64,000 nt of DNA from Polaromonas glacialis (GCF_000709345.1 NZ_KL448323.1:830242-894241), one strand, 5' to 3'. Positions 18,854 through 29,025 are shown, counted from the first letter of the stretch. Notes: generated from the letters alone by a model not told the origin. Numbers and translations are program-made.

Positions 18854-20263
18854 ATGTCAGCCGTACTTTCCCCTTTTCCCGATTCAGCCTATAGCGCTGA
18901 CCGCCAGATTGCCCAGCTCAGAATTCCACCGCACTCCATTGAAGGTGAATCGAGTGTCCTGGGCGGCCTTTTGCTCGACAACAGCGCATGGGACCGTGTC
19001 GGCGACCTTCTGGCCGACCAGGACTTCTACCGCCACGAACACCAGCTGATTTATGGTGCCATCGGCTGGCTGATCAATGCGTCCAAACCGGCCGACATCA
19101 TCACCGTTTTCGAGCGCCTGCAGAGCCTGGGGAAAAACGAAGAAATAGGCGGCCTGAGCTACCTGAACGCACTGGCCCAGTATGTGCCCAGCGCCAGCAA
19201 CATCAGGCGTTATGCAGAGATTGTGCGGGAACGTTCGATCTTGCGAAAACTCGTGGCGGCCTCGGACGAGATTGCGACCAACGCCTTCAATCCGCAAGGC
19301 AAGGCGGTCACGGTCATCCTGGATGAGGCCGAGCAAAAAATCCTGAATATCGGAGAGCAGGGCGGCCGTTCGCAACAGGGCTTCCAGAGCATGGATACGC
19401 TGGTGGTGGACCTGCTGGACCGGGTCACCGAGATGTCTGAAAATCCGAACGATGTCACCGGCGTCCCAACCGGCTTCGTTGACCTGGACCGGATGACGTC
19501 GGGCTTCCAGGCGGGCGACTTGATCATTCTGGCGGCCCGTCCGTCAATGGGCAAAACCGCGCTCGCCATCAATATCGCCGAGCATGTCGCTTTGCATGAA
19601 GGACTGCCGGTCGCCGTTTTTTCCATGGAAATGGGCGCGTCCCAACTGGCTGTGCGTATCGTGGGTTCCATTGGCCGGATTGACCAGACCCATTTGCGTA
19701 CCGGCGCCTTGACCGACGAGGAATGGCCGCGCCTGACGGAAGCCATTGAAAAGCTGAGGACCATTTCCCTGCACATCGACGAAACCGCTGGTCTGACGGT
19801 CAGCGAATTGCGCGCCAATGCGCGGCGCCTGGCGCGCCAGTGCGGAAAGCTCGGCCTGATCGTTGTCGATTACCTGCAATTGATGAGCGTATCGTCCGGC
19901 ATGGCCGATGAAAACCGGGCGACTGCCGTGGGTGAAATTTCACGCGGTCTGAAAATGCTGGCCAAAGAACTCCAATGTCCGGTGATTGCGCTGTCGCAGC
20001 TCAGCCGTGGGGTCGAGTCGCGCACCGACAAACGGCCGATGATGAGCGACCTGCGTGAGTCCGGCGCGATTGAGCAGGACGCCGACATCATCATGTTCAT
20101 CTACCGCGACGAGTACTACACGAAGGAAGCCTGCAAAGAGCCGGGCGTGGCGGAAGTCATCATCAGCAAGCAGCGCAATGGCCCGACAGGAACCGTCAAG
20201 CTGGCCTTCATCAACCGGATCACCAAGTTTGAAAGCCTGGCCCACAATTCCGGAGATTTTTAA
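18854..20263 (+). CDS. dnaB: Replicative DNA helicase DnaB
   Basis: 469 residues. Hexameric 5'-3' helicase of the replication fork. The N-terminal domain begins near RIPPHSIEGESSVLGGLLLD; the C-terminal RecA-like domain has Walker A ARPSMGKTALA near residue 230 and the Walker B segment LIVVDYLQLM. No intein interrupts it. The ATG at 18854 lies 7 bases after an AAGGAAT site. Confidence 0.97.
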   Translation: MSAVLSPFPDSAYSADRQIAQLRIPPHSIEGESSVLGGLLLDNSAWDRVGDLLADQDFYRHEHQLIYGAIGWLINASKPADIITVFERLQSLGKNEEIGGLSYLNALAQYVPSASNIRRYAEIVRERSILRKLVAASDEIATNAFNPQGKAVTVILDEAEQKILNIGEQGGRSQQGFQSMDTLVVDLLDRVTEMSENPNDVTGVPTGFVDLDRMTSGFQAGDLIILAARPSMGKTALAINIAEHVALHEGLPVAVFSMEMGASQLAVRIVGSIGRIDQTHLRTGALTDEEWPRLTEAIEKLRTISLHIDETAGLTVSELRANARRLARQCGKLGLIVVDYLQLMSVSSGMADENRATAVGEISRGLKMLAKELQCPVIALSQLSRGVESRTDKRPMMSDLRESGAIEQDADIIMFIYRDEYYTKEACKEPGVAEVIISKQRNGPTGTVKLAFINRITKFESLAHNSGDF

Positions 20264-20345
20264 GAAAAAAGTGGCTCTTGCGCTTGCTGTAAAAGAAAAG
20301 TTTGCTACATATTTAATAGCTTGAAACGGGAGTCGCAAGGGTGAT
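20264..20345 (-). repeat. Interspersed intergenic repeat, family A (inverted orientation)
   Basis: It starts GATTTTTAAGAAAAAAG at the dnaB stop, then CTCTTGCGCTTGCTG, then TTTGCTACATATTTAATAGC. It shares its first 16 bases with the copy at 10090. It fills the convergent gap between dnaB and the next gene. Confidence 0.5.
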
Positions 20346-20392
20346 GGGCAGTTTTTGTGATTGCCTTGCCAATGCAGCGCTGCGCTACAAGT

Positions 20393-20797
20393 TTATTCAA
20401 GATCCTCAATGGCCAGCATGTGGTATTTCTGAGCATACGAAAAAGGCAGTTCGCGCACCACTGACATCAGCCGTTCCGAATCGTTATCGGAAGGTGCCTT
20501 GATCATCAAGGCATGGTGGCCTTCGCGGGCCAGGTTGATGTATTTGTGAACGGTGGCACCCTCGGTTCCGACAGAAGGCAGTTCGACCGAGGATTCGCCA
20601 TCGATCCTGCCGATTTCACGCAATATCACCGAAGGCGTGAGGAACATGACGTGCTGATCGGTGAATCCCGCCTGCTCGATTTTTTGGCCTGCATCTTCAG
20701 CACTTTGAGCATCGGGAAACATGACGAATGCATATCCCGTGGGATAAAAGACACCCTGGATGGTTGTCATTTTGGATGTCATCAAAAATGGTTGCAC
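20393..20797 (-). CDS. Conserved-looking hypothetical protein
   Basis: 134 residues from a GTG at 20797, chosen because AAGGAG stands exactly seven bases upstream; the open frame extends to 20917 without a better start. No signal peptide or membrane segment. The middle (GYAFVMFPDAQSAEDAGQKI) and the end (HHALMIKAPSDNDSERLM) suggest a small alpha/beta ferredoxin-like fold repeated twice, but I do not recognise a family and assign no function. Confidence 0.6.
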   Translation of the reverse strand: MQPFLMTSKMTTIQGVFYPTGYAFVMFPDAQSAEDAGQKIEQAGFTDQHVMFLTPSVILREIGRIDGESSVELPSVGTEGATVHKYINLAREGHHALMIKAPSDNDSERLMSVVRELPFSYAQKYHMLAIEDLE

Positions 20798-20951
20798 TGC
20801 ATTTCTCCTTGGTTGATCTGCCATTACGTCACACCTGGCAGATCGTGTCTGTAGGTCAGTTTGCAAGGTGACAGAGAGGTAATTCCCTGCACCGGCTGTA
20901 AAACTGCTGAAGCACAAAGAATTGGCCAGCCTGTAGCGGCTGCCATGGCGT

Positions 20952-22757
20952 TCAAGGCAACTCTTCAGACTTCAGGGACGGCTCGGACATTACGCGTGCA
21001 ACGCCAGCAAGATCGCTCAGCAGCTGGGTTGCAAAATAGCTGCTTTGGGTATCCGGTTCCAGCGCTGCGATGGCCAGATTGGCCAAGGGCTGGTTCAAGG
21101 GAACGTAGTAGCTTCCCACCGGCGCATCGATGACGCCCCGCACCAAGGAAACCTCGACCCTGACTGCTGGCCGGCTATTGGCCGTGGCGCCTGGTGCGTC
21201 TTGCTGCGCACTGCGCGGGCGTTGTGATTCGCGGTAAATATCGCCCAGCATGGCACTTGGCTCAAGCACTTCAAGCACCTTCACGCCATGAAGGCGCAGT
21301 CGTTCAACGGCGGTTTTGGACGATCCGGACAGCCAGTAACCACATGGCCGGACCCTCGACTTCAGGATTCTCAGCGCCAGCGCCGATTCCCAGTCCACCG
21401 TCACGGCCTTGTCGGCGCCGGTCACCGGATCGAGCATTTGCAGGTCGTACTGCGCAGGCGTATTGGCGACCTCGACCGCCGCCTGGCCCTTGCAGGCCAG
21501 GCCGGCGACTTCCTTGTCGAGATACGGACGCAACTGGCTCAATTCCCGGGCGCGCTGGGCGGTGCTGCCCAGGACGCTCGTGATGGCGGTGACATGGGTA
21601 TGCACGCGCCGCTGGAGGTGCAATTTCCCAAGGCCTGCTCCGCGTGAGTCGATCGTCATGCTGACGGCATTTTTCAGGCCTTCCACGTTGCGGCTCGTGA
21701 CGGGTTCGGGTCCGCCCATGGAAACTGTCCGGTCGGCTGTATCGGCTGAGGTGCTGTGGTGCCAGTCAGTGCTCAGGCCCTGACCCTTGAGCGCAGCGAG
21801 CAAGGGACGGCGATACCATTCCTCATCGGCCTTGGTCAAAAACTCGGGCAGATTGGCGGTGGTGGCGTATTGCAGCAGCGCATCGAACTTCTGGACAGCA
21901 CCAAACTTTTGCTGGTAGCTGTCGGACACCCGGTATTCCCCAGCGTCCACCACCACCGTTGGCTGGTAGTCGCGGCTCAGCCGTGCCAGCGCCTGGGTTT
22001 CCGGCGTGCTGAGGAGCAAATGATCGCGCGCAATGTCCTGGCCGCCGGCTGCCAGGGCCTCACCCCGGGTCGCGCCATCGGGGTTGAGGCGTGGAACGAT
22101 CACGACGTTGATGCGTTCGAGCAGCGGCTGCAGCAGGCCCTGCGCCAGTTCCCGGGCAATGACCAGCAGGGCTTCGCTTCCTGCAGGCTCATCGCCATGC
22201 TGCTGGCCAATCAGCAGCACCGTGGGGCGGCCCGTGGCCAAAAGACTGGCAGGGTCTGTGCCCGTCCCCCGGGTCAGCACCAGTGCTTCCAGCGGCTGGC
22301 CTTGCTGAGAGGAGCCGATCGGCAGCATGGCGGCCTTGACACCCGCCGAGCGGGACAGGGCAGTTGCCTGATCACGCAGCCAGGCGTGGATTTCAGACTG
22401 CGTGGTGAAGCTTGTCCGGCCCCCCTGGAGTCCTGGGGTGCTGTACACCATGATGGGCGTCGTGAAGCGGGCGGCTACTGCCGGCCCATAAGGTGGTGGC
22501 GCTTCTACGGGGACAGAGGGAAATACCGAGGGAGGAGCCACTGGAGACGTTTGCACGACGACTGCTGGTTCCACTGGAACTGGCGCGGGACCCACGCTTG
22601 CCGGTGCAGCCGCGCGCGGCAGTTCAGGTACCCAGGGCGGCAACTGCACGGAAGTGCAGGCGACCAGAAAAATGAGCGGAGCGGTCATTGCCAGCCTGGC
22701 GGGGAAACGGCAGGCCGATGCGGTATCACGGATGGTTTGGGAGAAGAAGAAAGGCAT
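20952..22757 (-). CDS. M14-family zinc carboxypeptidase-like lipoprotein
   Basis: 601 residues from the ATG at 22757, which has AAAGGA eight bases upstream. A lipoprotein signal with lipobox LVAC (Cys near residue 34) is followed by a proline/valine-rich linker of about 80 residues, then an M14 peptidase domain. Zinc ligands appear in GQQHGDEPAGSEAL (HxxE) and the substrate arginine in VPRLNPDGATRG. This predicts a periplasmic or outer-membrane-anchored enzyme that trims peptides or murein. The last 200 residues are not recognisable. Monocistronic. Confidence 0.78.
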   Translation of the reverse strand: MPFFFSQTIRDTASACRFPARLAMTAPLIFLVACTSVQLPPWVPELPRAAAPASVGPAPVPVEPAVVVQTSPVAPPSVFPSVPVEAPPPYGPAVAARFTTPIMVYSTPGLQGGRTSFTTQSEIHAWLRDQATALSRSAGVKAAMLPIGSSQQGQPLEALVLTRGTGTDPASLLATGRPTVLLIGQQHGDEPAGSEALLVIARELAQGLLQPLLERINVVIVPRLNPDGATRGEALAAGGQDIARDHLLLSTPETQALARLSRDYQPTVVVDAGEYRVSDSYQQKFGAVQKFDALLQYATTANLPEFLTKADEEWYRRPLLAALKGQGLSTDWHHSTSADTADRTVSMGGPEPVTSRNVEGLKNAVSMTIDSRGAGLGKLHLQRRVHTHVTAITSVLGSTAQRARELSQLRPYLDKEVAGLACKGQAAVEVANTPAQYDLQMLDPVTGADKAVTVDWESALALRILKSRVRPCGYWLSGSSKTAVERLRLHGVKVLEVLEPSAMLGDIYRESQRPRSAQQDAPGATANSRPAVRVEVSLVRGVIDAPVGSYYVPLNQPLANLAIAALEPDTQSSYFATQLLSDLAGVARVMSEPSLKSEELP

Positions 22758-22940
22758 GGCGGTCATCCTTTGGCTAGGGGTGTTGACCATGGGTCAGGCG
22801 TGATTCGCGGAATTTTGGAAGCAATGATATTACCCCGCAGTGCTTTTACAGCGCGGCTTGCACGCCCTATAGCGGTCAGATTGATGAAAGTCGCCATACC
22901 CCTTGCTCCGGCTTTGGCAGCTTTCAGGGAAAATGGAGCG

Positions 22941-23954
22941 ATGTCAATTCCCGTTTCTACCGATCCTTTGATTCATGTCACTTCTCCCTGGCGAATGAGC
23001 GTTGCGCCCATGATGGACTGGACTGATCGGCATTGCCGCTATTTTCATCGTCTGCTGTCGCGGCACGCGCTGCTTTATACCGAAATGGTCACGACCGGTG
23101 CGCTGATTCATGGCGATGTTGGCCGGCATCTGCGCTTTGATGCCGAGGAGCATCCGGTTGCGCTGCAACTTGGCGGCAGCGAGCCGTCCGACCTGGCGCA
23201 TTGCGCCCGACTGGGCGAGCAGTGGGGCTACCGCGAAATCAATATCAATTGCGGCTGTCCCAGCGAACGGGTACAGCGGGGTTCGTTTGGCGCCTGCCTG
23301 ATGGCCGATCCGAAACTTGTGGCTGACTGCGTCAAGGCCATGGTCGATGCGGTGGATGTCCCTGTCACCGTGAAGCATCGCATTGGTATCGACAAGGACG
23401 AACGCTATGAGTTTTTACGCGATTTTGTCGGAACCGTGAGCGAAGCAGGCTGCCGCACCTTCATCGTGCATGCCCGCAATGCCTGGTTGAAAGGCCTGAG
23501 CCCCAAGGAAAACCGCGAAGTGCCACCGCTGCGCTACGAACTGGTCCACCTCCTGAAAAAGGATTTTCCGGATCTCACGGTCTGCGTCAATGGCGGAGTG
23601 ACCACCCCCGCACAGGTGAGTGCCCAATTGCTTGAAGTTGACGGCGTGATGATCGGCCGGGAGGCTTATCACAACCCCTGGTGGCTGACGTCCTGGGACG
23701 CGGATTTTTTTGGTGCTGGCGACCAGACGACAACCCGGGAGCAGGTGGAAGCACTGATGTGCCACTACATGGTGCGCGAAGCCGCCGAGCACGGCACTTC
23801 GTTCAGCGCCATCGCCCGCCACATGCTGGGTTTGCGCCACGGTTTGCCGGGCTCTCGCCACTGGCGCCAGGTGTGGAGCGACCACAGGCTCAAAACGCTG
23901 GATCCCCACGATGTCATGGCCCTGGCGCACGAGGAAGTTCTGAAGGCTGTGTGA
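22941..23954 (+). CDS. dusA: tRNA-dihydrouridine(20/20a) synthase
   Basis: 337 residues from the ATG at 22941, with GGAG four to seven bases upstream. FMN- and NADPH-dependent reduction of uridine 20/20a in the tRNA D-loop. Motifs: VAPMMDWTDRHCR near the start, NINCGCPSERVQRGSFGA with the catalytic cysteine, the GLSPKENREVPPLRYE segment specific to DusA, and NGGV for FMN phosphate. The open frame extends about 1.2 kb upstream antisense to the peptidase gene, an artefact. An alternative ATG lies at 22884. Confidence 0.93.
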   Translation: MSIPVSTDPLIHVTSPWRMSVAPMMDWTDRHCRYFHRLLSRHALLYTEMVTTGALIHGDVGRHLRFDAEEHPVALQLGGSEPSDLAHCARLGEQWGYREININCGCPSERVQRGSFGACLMADPKLVADCVKAMVDAVDVPVTVKHRIGIDKDERYEFLRDFVGTVSEAGCRTFIVHARNAWLKGLSPKENREVPPLRYELVHLLKKDFPDLTVCVNGGVTTPAQVSAQLLEVDGVMIGREAYHNPWWLTSWDADFFGAGDQTTTREQVEALMCHYMVREAAEHGTSFSAIARHMLGLRHGLPGSRHWRQVWSDHRLKTLDPHDVMALAHEEVLKAV

Positions 23955-24169
23955 CGGTCAGGCGCTAGCGGCCGGAGCGACTCCTTTACAGATTTTTCGG
24001 GCTTAAGCTTGAGCTAATTGATGACGTAGAAAATTACTTGAAAAAAGTAATCTGCTCATTAAATAACCTTGCATACACATTTTTCACAGGGAAAATTGTA
24101 GAGTCAGGTTGTTCAGGTCTCTGGTTGTCGTCGCTAGGTCATCAAGCACAGCTTACCAAGGAGGGTTTT

Positions 24170-26092
24170 ATGGATGTCGTCCGTAATTTTCTAACACGCT
24201 ACGAGCAAACGCGGGAAGAAGAGCTATCCCTTGAGGAATATCTCGATCTTTGCAAAAGCAACCCGCTGGTTTATGCCACTGCGGCCGAGCGAATGCTTGC
24301 GGCCATTGGCGAGCCAGAGGTGTTTGACACACACCGTGACCAGCGCCTGTCGCGTATTTTTGGCAATAAGGTCATCAAGATATATCCGGCATTCCGAGAT
24401 TTTTACGGCCTGGAAGACCCAATCGAGCAGGTTGTGTCGTATTTTCGTCACGCAGCGCAGGGCCTGGAAGAGAAGAAACAGATTCTTTACCTTCTGGGTC
24501 CGGTAGGGGGCGGAAAGTCATCGATTGCCGAACGGCTCAAGCAATTGATGGAGCAGGTGCCCTTGTACGCGTTGAAGAATTCACCGGTCAATGAATCGCC
24601 GCTTGGCTTGTTCAACAACGCAGAGGACATTCCCCTGCTTGAAAGCCAGTACGGCATCGCACCGCGCTATCTGCAACGCGTCATGTCTCCCTGGGCGGTC
24701 AAGCGCCTGGAGGAATATGGCGGCGACATTCGGAAGTTCCGTGTCGTCAAGCGTTTTCCTTCGATTTTGAAGCAGTGCGCTATCGCCAAGACGGAACCCG
24801 GCGACGAAAACAACCAGGACATCTCGACACTGGTCGGCAAGATCGACATTCGAAAACTTGAACTGTTCGCTCAGGATGACCCGGATGCCTACAGCTACTC
24901 GGGCGGCCTGTGCCTGGCCAACCAGGGCCTGCTGGAGTTCGTCGAGATGTTCAAGGCGCCCATCAAGGTGCTGCATCCCTTGCTCACCGCCACCCAGGAA
25001 GCCAACTTCAAGGGCACCGAGGGTTTTGGCGCGATTCCATTTGATGGCATCGTGATGGCCCATTCGAACGAAAGTGAATGGAAGGCCTTCCGGAACAACA
25101 AGAATAACGAAGCTTTTCTGGACCGGATTTACATCGTCAAGGTGCCGTACTGCCTGCGCGCCTCGGAGGAGATCAGGATTTACGAGAAACTGATTCGCAA
25201 CTCCTCGCTGTCAGGCGCCATCTGCGCGCCGGGAACGCTGAAGATGATGGCGCAGTTCGCCGTGCTGACGCGATTAAAGGAGCCTGAAAATTCGAGCATT
25301 TTCAGCAAGCTGCTGGTTTACGACGGCGACAATCTGAAAGACACCGATCCGAAGGCCAAAAGCTATCAGGAGTACCGCGACTATGCCGGCGTTGACGAAG
25401 GCATGACAGGCATATCGACCCGCTTTGCCTTCAAGATCCTGTCAAAGGTGTTCAATTTTGATTCCAGTGAAATTGCCGCCAATCCGGTGCATCTCATGTA
25501 CGTGCTGGAGCAGCAGATCGAGCGTGAGCAATTCACCCCGGAAATCGAGCAGCGCTACCTGGCGTTCATCAAGGAGTATCTGGCGGTCCGTTATGCCGAA
25601 TTCATCGGCAAGGAAATCCAGACGGCCTACCTTGAGTCGTATTCAGAATACGGGCAGAACATTTTTGACCGCTATGTGACCTATGCCGATTTCTGGATTC
25701 AGGACCAAGAATTCAGGGATTCCGATACCGGTGAAATTTTTGACCGGGCATCTCTCAATGCGGAACTCGAAAAGATTGAAAAGCCCGCAGGCATCAGCAA
25801 TCCGAAAGATTTCCGCAACGAAATTGTCAATTTCGTGTTGCGCAGCCGCGCCAGCAACGCCGGCAAGAATCCGAACTGGACCAGTTATGAAAAACTGCGC
25901 GCCGTGATCGAGAAGAAGATGTTCTCGAACACCGAAGACCTGCTGCCCGTGATTTCGTTTAACGCCAAGGCCAGCGCCGAAGAGAAGCAAAAGCATGAAA
26001 ACTTCCTTAACCGCATGATGGCCAAGGGTTACAGCGCCCGCCAGGTCCGCCTGCTTTGCGAGTGGTATCTCAGGGTTCGCAAGAGTTCCTGA
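24170..26092 (+). CDS. prkA: PrkA-family serine protein kinase / AAA protein
   Basis: 640 residues from the ATG at 24170 after a perfect AAGGAGG site. The N-terminal PrkA AAA domain carries Walker A GPVGGGKSS near residue 110; the C-terminal part is the PrkA kinase-like domain. Relatives (E. coli YeaG, Bacillus PrkA) take part in nitrogen-starvation and stationary-phase stress responses. It heads the conserved three-gene set with DUF444 and SpoVR genes. A 215-base gap upstream holds the promoter. Confidence 0.93.
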   Translation: MDVVRNFLTRYEQTREEELSLEEYLDLCKSNPLVYATAAERMLAAIGEPEVFDTHRDQRLSRIFGNKVIKIYPAFRDFYGLEDPIEQVVSYFRHAAQGLEEKKQILYLLGPVGGGKSSIAERLKQLMEQVPLYALKNSPVNESPLGLFNNAEDIPLLESQYGIAPRYLQRVMSPWAVKRLEEYGGDIRKFRVVKRFPSILKQCAIAKTEPGDENNQDISTLVGKIDIRKLELFAQDDPDAYSYSGGLCLANQGLLEFVEMFKAPIKVLHPLLTATQEANFKGTEGFGAIPFDGIVMAHSNESEWKAFRNNKNNEAFLDRIYIVKVPYCLRASEEIRIYEKLIRNSSLSGAICAPGTLKMMAQFAVLTRLKEPENSSIFSKLLVYDGDNLKDTDPKAKSYQEYRDYAGVDEGMTGISTRFAFKILSKVFNFDSSEIAANPVHLMYVLEQQIEREQFTPEIEQRYLAFIKEYLAVRYAEFIGKEIQTAYLESYSEYGQNIFDRYVTYADFWIQDQEFRDSDTGEIFDRASLNAELEKIEKPAGISNPKDFRNEIVNFVLRSRASNAGKNPNWTSYEKLRAVIEKKMFSNTEDLLPVISFNAKASAEEKQKHENFLNRMMAKGYSARQVRLLCEWYLRVRKSS

Positions 26093-26151
26093 CGACCGGC
26101 GCGCTTCGCTGCATCTTGATTGGCTGTCCTACCCATCAACCGGAGAAATCC

Positions 26152-27429
26152 ATGCTCCAGCAGGTCATCGACAGACGCTTGTCGGGCAAGAATAAATCCA
26201 TAGGCAACCGGGAGCGTTTCCTGCGTCGCTACCGAAAGCAGATCCGTGAAGCGGTACGCCATGCGGTGTCCGGCCGCAGCATCCACGATATCGAGCAGGG
26301 CGAAAACATCACCTTGCCACGGCGTGATGTGTCCGAACCGGTATTTGGACATGGCGCAGGAGGAAGCCAGGAGCGCGTGTATCCCGGGAATCAGGAGTAT
26401 GTCCGTGGCGATCAGATCGGGCGTCCACCCAGTGGTGGCGGTTCGGGCAGCGGTTCGGGCGCGGGCGCTGGCCAGGATGGAAGCAGCCAGGATGATTTTG
26501 AGTTCCGCATCACGCGCGAAGAGTTCATGCAGTATTTTTTCGACGACCTGGCCCTTCCGCGTCTGTTGCGCACCCAGTTGCTGCCTGATGTGCCTGAATG
26601 GAAATCGCATCGTGCCGGCTTTGTTTCTGAAGGTACGCCGACCAACCTGCATGTGGTGCGCTCAATGCGCAAGGCGCTGGGTCGCCGGATTGCAATGGGC
26701 GGCGATGCGCGGCGCCAGTTGCGCCGGCTGGAACTGGCGTTGGAAGCACTGTTGCTGGACCCATGTTCGCCGAGCGGCGAAATACTGATGCTGAAGGATG
26801 AAATTGAAGCATTTAAGCAGCGGCTTCAGCAAATTCCATTTTTGGACCCCTTTGACCTGCGCTATCGCAACCGGGTCAGCACCCCGCTGCCGGCTTCCCG
26901 CGCCGTCATGTTCTGTCTGATGGATGTGTCGGGTTCGATGAATGAAACGCGAAAGGACATTGCCAAGCGATTTTTCATACTGCTGTACCTTTTTTTGATG
27001 CGCCATTACGAGAAGACTGACGTGGTGTTCATCCGGCATCACACCCAGGCGGCAGAAGTTACGGAGGACGAGTTCTTTCACTCCACCGAAAGTGGGGGCA
27101 CCGTGGCCTCCAGTGCCTTGACGCTGATGCATCAGATCATCCTGCAGCGCTATCCTCCGAGCGAATGGAATATTTACGGTGCCCAGGCTTCTGACGGCGA
27201 CAACTGGCTTCAGGATTCAGCCAAATGCCGCACGCTGCTCGTCGAAAAACTACTCCCGGTTTCGCGTTACTTTGCCTATCTGCAGGTGGCGGAGGAAAGC
27301 CAGACCCTGTGGGAAGAATATTCTGTTGTGCGCAAAAGCCAGCCGCATTTCGCCATGCAGAAGGTTACCGATGCGTCAGGCATCTACCCCGTGTTTCGCG
27401 AACTGTTCAAGAAAGGAAATGCCGCATGA
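26152..27429 (+). CDS. yeaH: DUF444 protein (YeaH/YhbH family) with a VWA-like domain
   Basis: 425 residues from the ATG at 26152, with CCGGAGA upstream. After a basic N-terminus (LQQVIDRRLSGKNKS) comes a Gly/Ser-rich low-complexity segment near residues 93-115, then a von Willebrand A-type fold with the MIDAS-like motif DVSGSMNE near residue 258. It works with PrkA in E. coli (yeaG-yeaH). Its stop overlaps the spoVR start by four bases. Confidence 0.9.
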   Translation: MLQQVIDRRLSGKNKSIGNRERFLRRYRKQIREAVRHAVSGRSIHDIEQGENITLPRRDVSEPVFGHGAGGSQERVYPGNQEYVRGDQIGRPPSGGGSGSGSGAGAGQDGSSQDDFEFRITREEFMQYFFDDLALPRLLRTQLLPDVPEWKSHRAGFVSEGTPTNLHVVRSMRKALGRRIAMGGDARRQLRRLELALEALLLDPCSPSGEILMLKDEIEAFKQRLQQIPFLDPFDLRYRNRVSTPLPASRAVMFCLMDVSGSMNETRKDIAKRFFILLYLFLMRHYEKTDVVFIRHHTQAAEVTEDEFFHSTESGGTVASSALTLMHQIILQRYPPSEWNIYGAQASDGDNWLQDSAKCRTLLVEKLLPVSRYFAYLQVAEESQTLWEEYSVVRKSQPHFAMQKVTDASGIYPVFRELFKKGNAA

Positions 27430-29021
27430 GCGCCATCCTGCCTTCAGCCGATGCCGTGAAAGGGCCTGGCTTGCTGCCTGCGCCATTCAAGCGCTATGAA
27501 GGGCGGCGCGACATGCTGCCAAGCCCGTCGGACTGGTCGTTTGAACTGATCGAAACCTACCATGGCGAGATCGAGCGCATGGCCAGGCGCTTTGGGCTGG
27601 ACACCTATCCCGTGCAACTAGAGGTGATCACTGCGAGCCAGATGATCGACACCTATGCGTCTGTCGGCATGCCGGTGAACTACCGGCACTGGTCATTTGG
27701 CAAGCAATACATCGCCAGCGAGAAAAGCTACCGTCGCGGGCACATGGGGCTGGCCTATGAGGTTGTCATCAATTCCAATCCCTGCATTGCCTACCTGATG
27801 GAGGAGAACACGCTGCCCATGCAGGCCTTGGTCATGGCCCATGCCTGTTATGGGCACAACTCATTTTTCAAGGGTAACTACCTGTTCAAGATGTGGACCG
27901 ATGCGTCGTCCATCATTGATTACCTGGTATATGCCAAGGCATATATTGCCGAGTGCGAGGAAATGCACGGGCTTGACGATGTCGAAGACCTGCTCGACAG
28001 CTGCCACGCGCTGATGAACTATGGGGTTGACCGTTACCAGCGGTCGCAAAAACTGTCACTTTCCGAAGAAGAGACGCGCCGCAAAGAACGCGAAGACTAT
28101 TTGCAGCAGCAGGTGAATGATTTGTGGCGCACGCTGCCCAGGGCGGCTGAGAAAGAGGTGGAAAAAACCAGTACGCGGTTTCCCGCCGATCCCCAGGAAA
28201 ACCTGCTGTACTTCATCGAAAAAAATGCGCCCTTGCTAGAGCCTTGGCAGCGCGAAATCATTCGCATCGTGCGCAAGATTGCCCAGTACTTTTATCCGCA
28301 GCGGCAGACGCAGGTCATGAACGAAGGCTGGGCGACTTTCTGGCATTACACCTTGCTCAACGCGATGTACGACGAGGGCCTGCTGAGCGATGGTTTCATG
28401 ATCGAAAGCCTTCGTTCGCATACCAACGTGATTTTCCAGCCGCCGCTGGCGCATCCTGGCTTTCGGGGCCTCAACCCCTATGCACTGGGCTTTGCGATGT
28501 TCACCGACATTCGCCGCATTTGCGAGAACCCGACCGACGAAGACCGCCAGTGGTTCCCAAGCATGGCGGGCACTGACTGGCAGCAAGCCCTCGACCATGC
28601 CATGCGGCATTTTCGGGATGAAAGTTTTGTCGGGCAGTACCTCTCGCCACGCCTGATCCGCGAGTTTCGCCTGTTCTCCATCCTTGATGACACCAAGGAG
28701 CTGGCGCTTGAAGTGTCGGCCATCCATGACGACAGCGGCTACCGGCACGTGCGTGAGGCCTTGGCCCGCCAGTACGATTTAAGCTTTCAGGAACCCAACA
28801 TCCAGGTCTGGAATGTGGATGTTCGTGGAGATCGCTCCCTGACCCTGCGCCATACCCAGCACAACAGCCGCCCGCTGAACGACGAAGTCAAGGAAGTGCT
28901 AAAGCATGTCGGCCGCCTGTGGGGCTTCATGGTCCGGCTGGAAAGTGTTGACGCTCATGGCAAGACGAGCAAGCACTGGGAAGTGACGCCACTGCCCCGC
29001 CGCAACGGCGGCATGGGCTGA
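27426..29021 (+). CDS. SpoVR family protein (YcgB-like)
   Basis: 531 residues from the ATG at 27426 (ATGA overlap with the DUF444 gene). The family core is plain: YPVQLEVITASQMIDTY, MPVNYRHWSFGKQY, HACYGHNSFFKGN and NEGWATFWHY. The molecular function is unsettled; in non-sporulating bacteria the gene is part of the prkA/yeaH stress module. The repeated conserved His/Glu residues hint at metal binding, which is inference. The longer open frame to 27225 is an overlap artefact. Confidence 0.92.
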   Translation: MSAILPSADAVKGPGLLPAPFKRYEGRRDMLPSPSDWSFELIETYHGEIERMARRFGLDTYPVQLEVITASQMIDTYASVGMPVNYRHWSFGKQYIASEKSYRRGHMGLAYEVVINSNPCIAYLMEENTLPMQALVMAHACYGHNSFFKGNYLFKMWTDASSIIDYLVYAKAYIAECEEMHGLDDVEDLLDSCHALMNYGVDRYQRSQKLSLSEEETRRKEREDYLQQQVNDLWRTLPRAAEKEVEKTSTRFPADPQENLLYFIEKNAPLLEPWQREIIRIVRKIAQYFYPQRQTQVMNEGWATFWHYTLLNAMYDEGLLSDGFMIESLRSHTNVIFQPPLAHPGFRGLNPYALGFAMFTDIRRICENPTDEDRQWFPSMAGTDWQQALDHAMRHFRDESFVGQYLSPRLIREFRLFSILDDTKELALEVSAIHDDSGYRHVREALARQYDLSFQEPNIQVWNVDVRGDRSLTLRHTQHNSRPLNDEVKEVLKHVGRLWGFMVRLESVDAHGKTSKHWEVTPLPRRNGGMG

Positions 29022-29025
29022 AATT

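Noticed and set aside
21756..22940. Long upstream extension of the dusA frame
   Set aside because: It lies antisense to the M14 peptidase gene; DusA homology begins at about 22941, where a GGAG site precedes an ATG.
24033..24051. ATTACTT...AAGTAAT hairpin upstream of prkA
   Set aside because: Weak AT stem, no T-tract; no regulatory family recognised.
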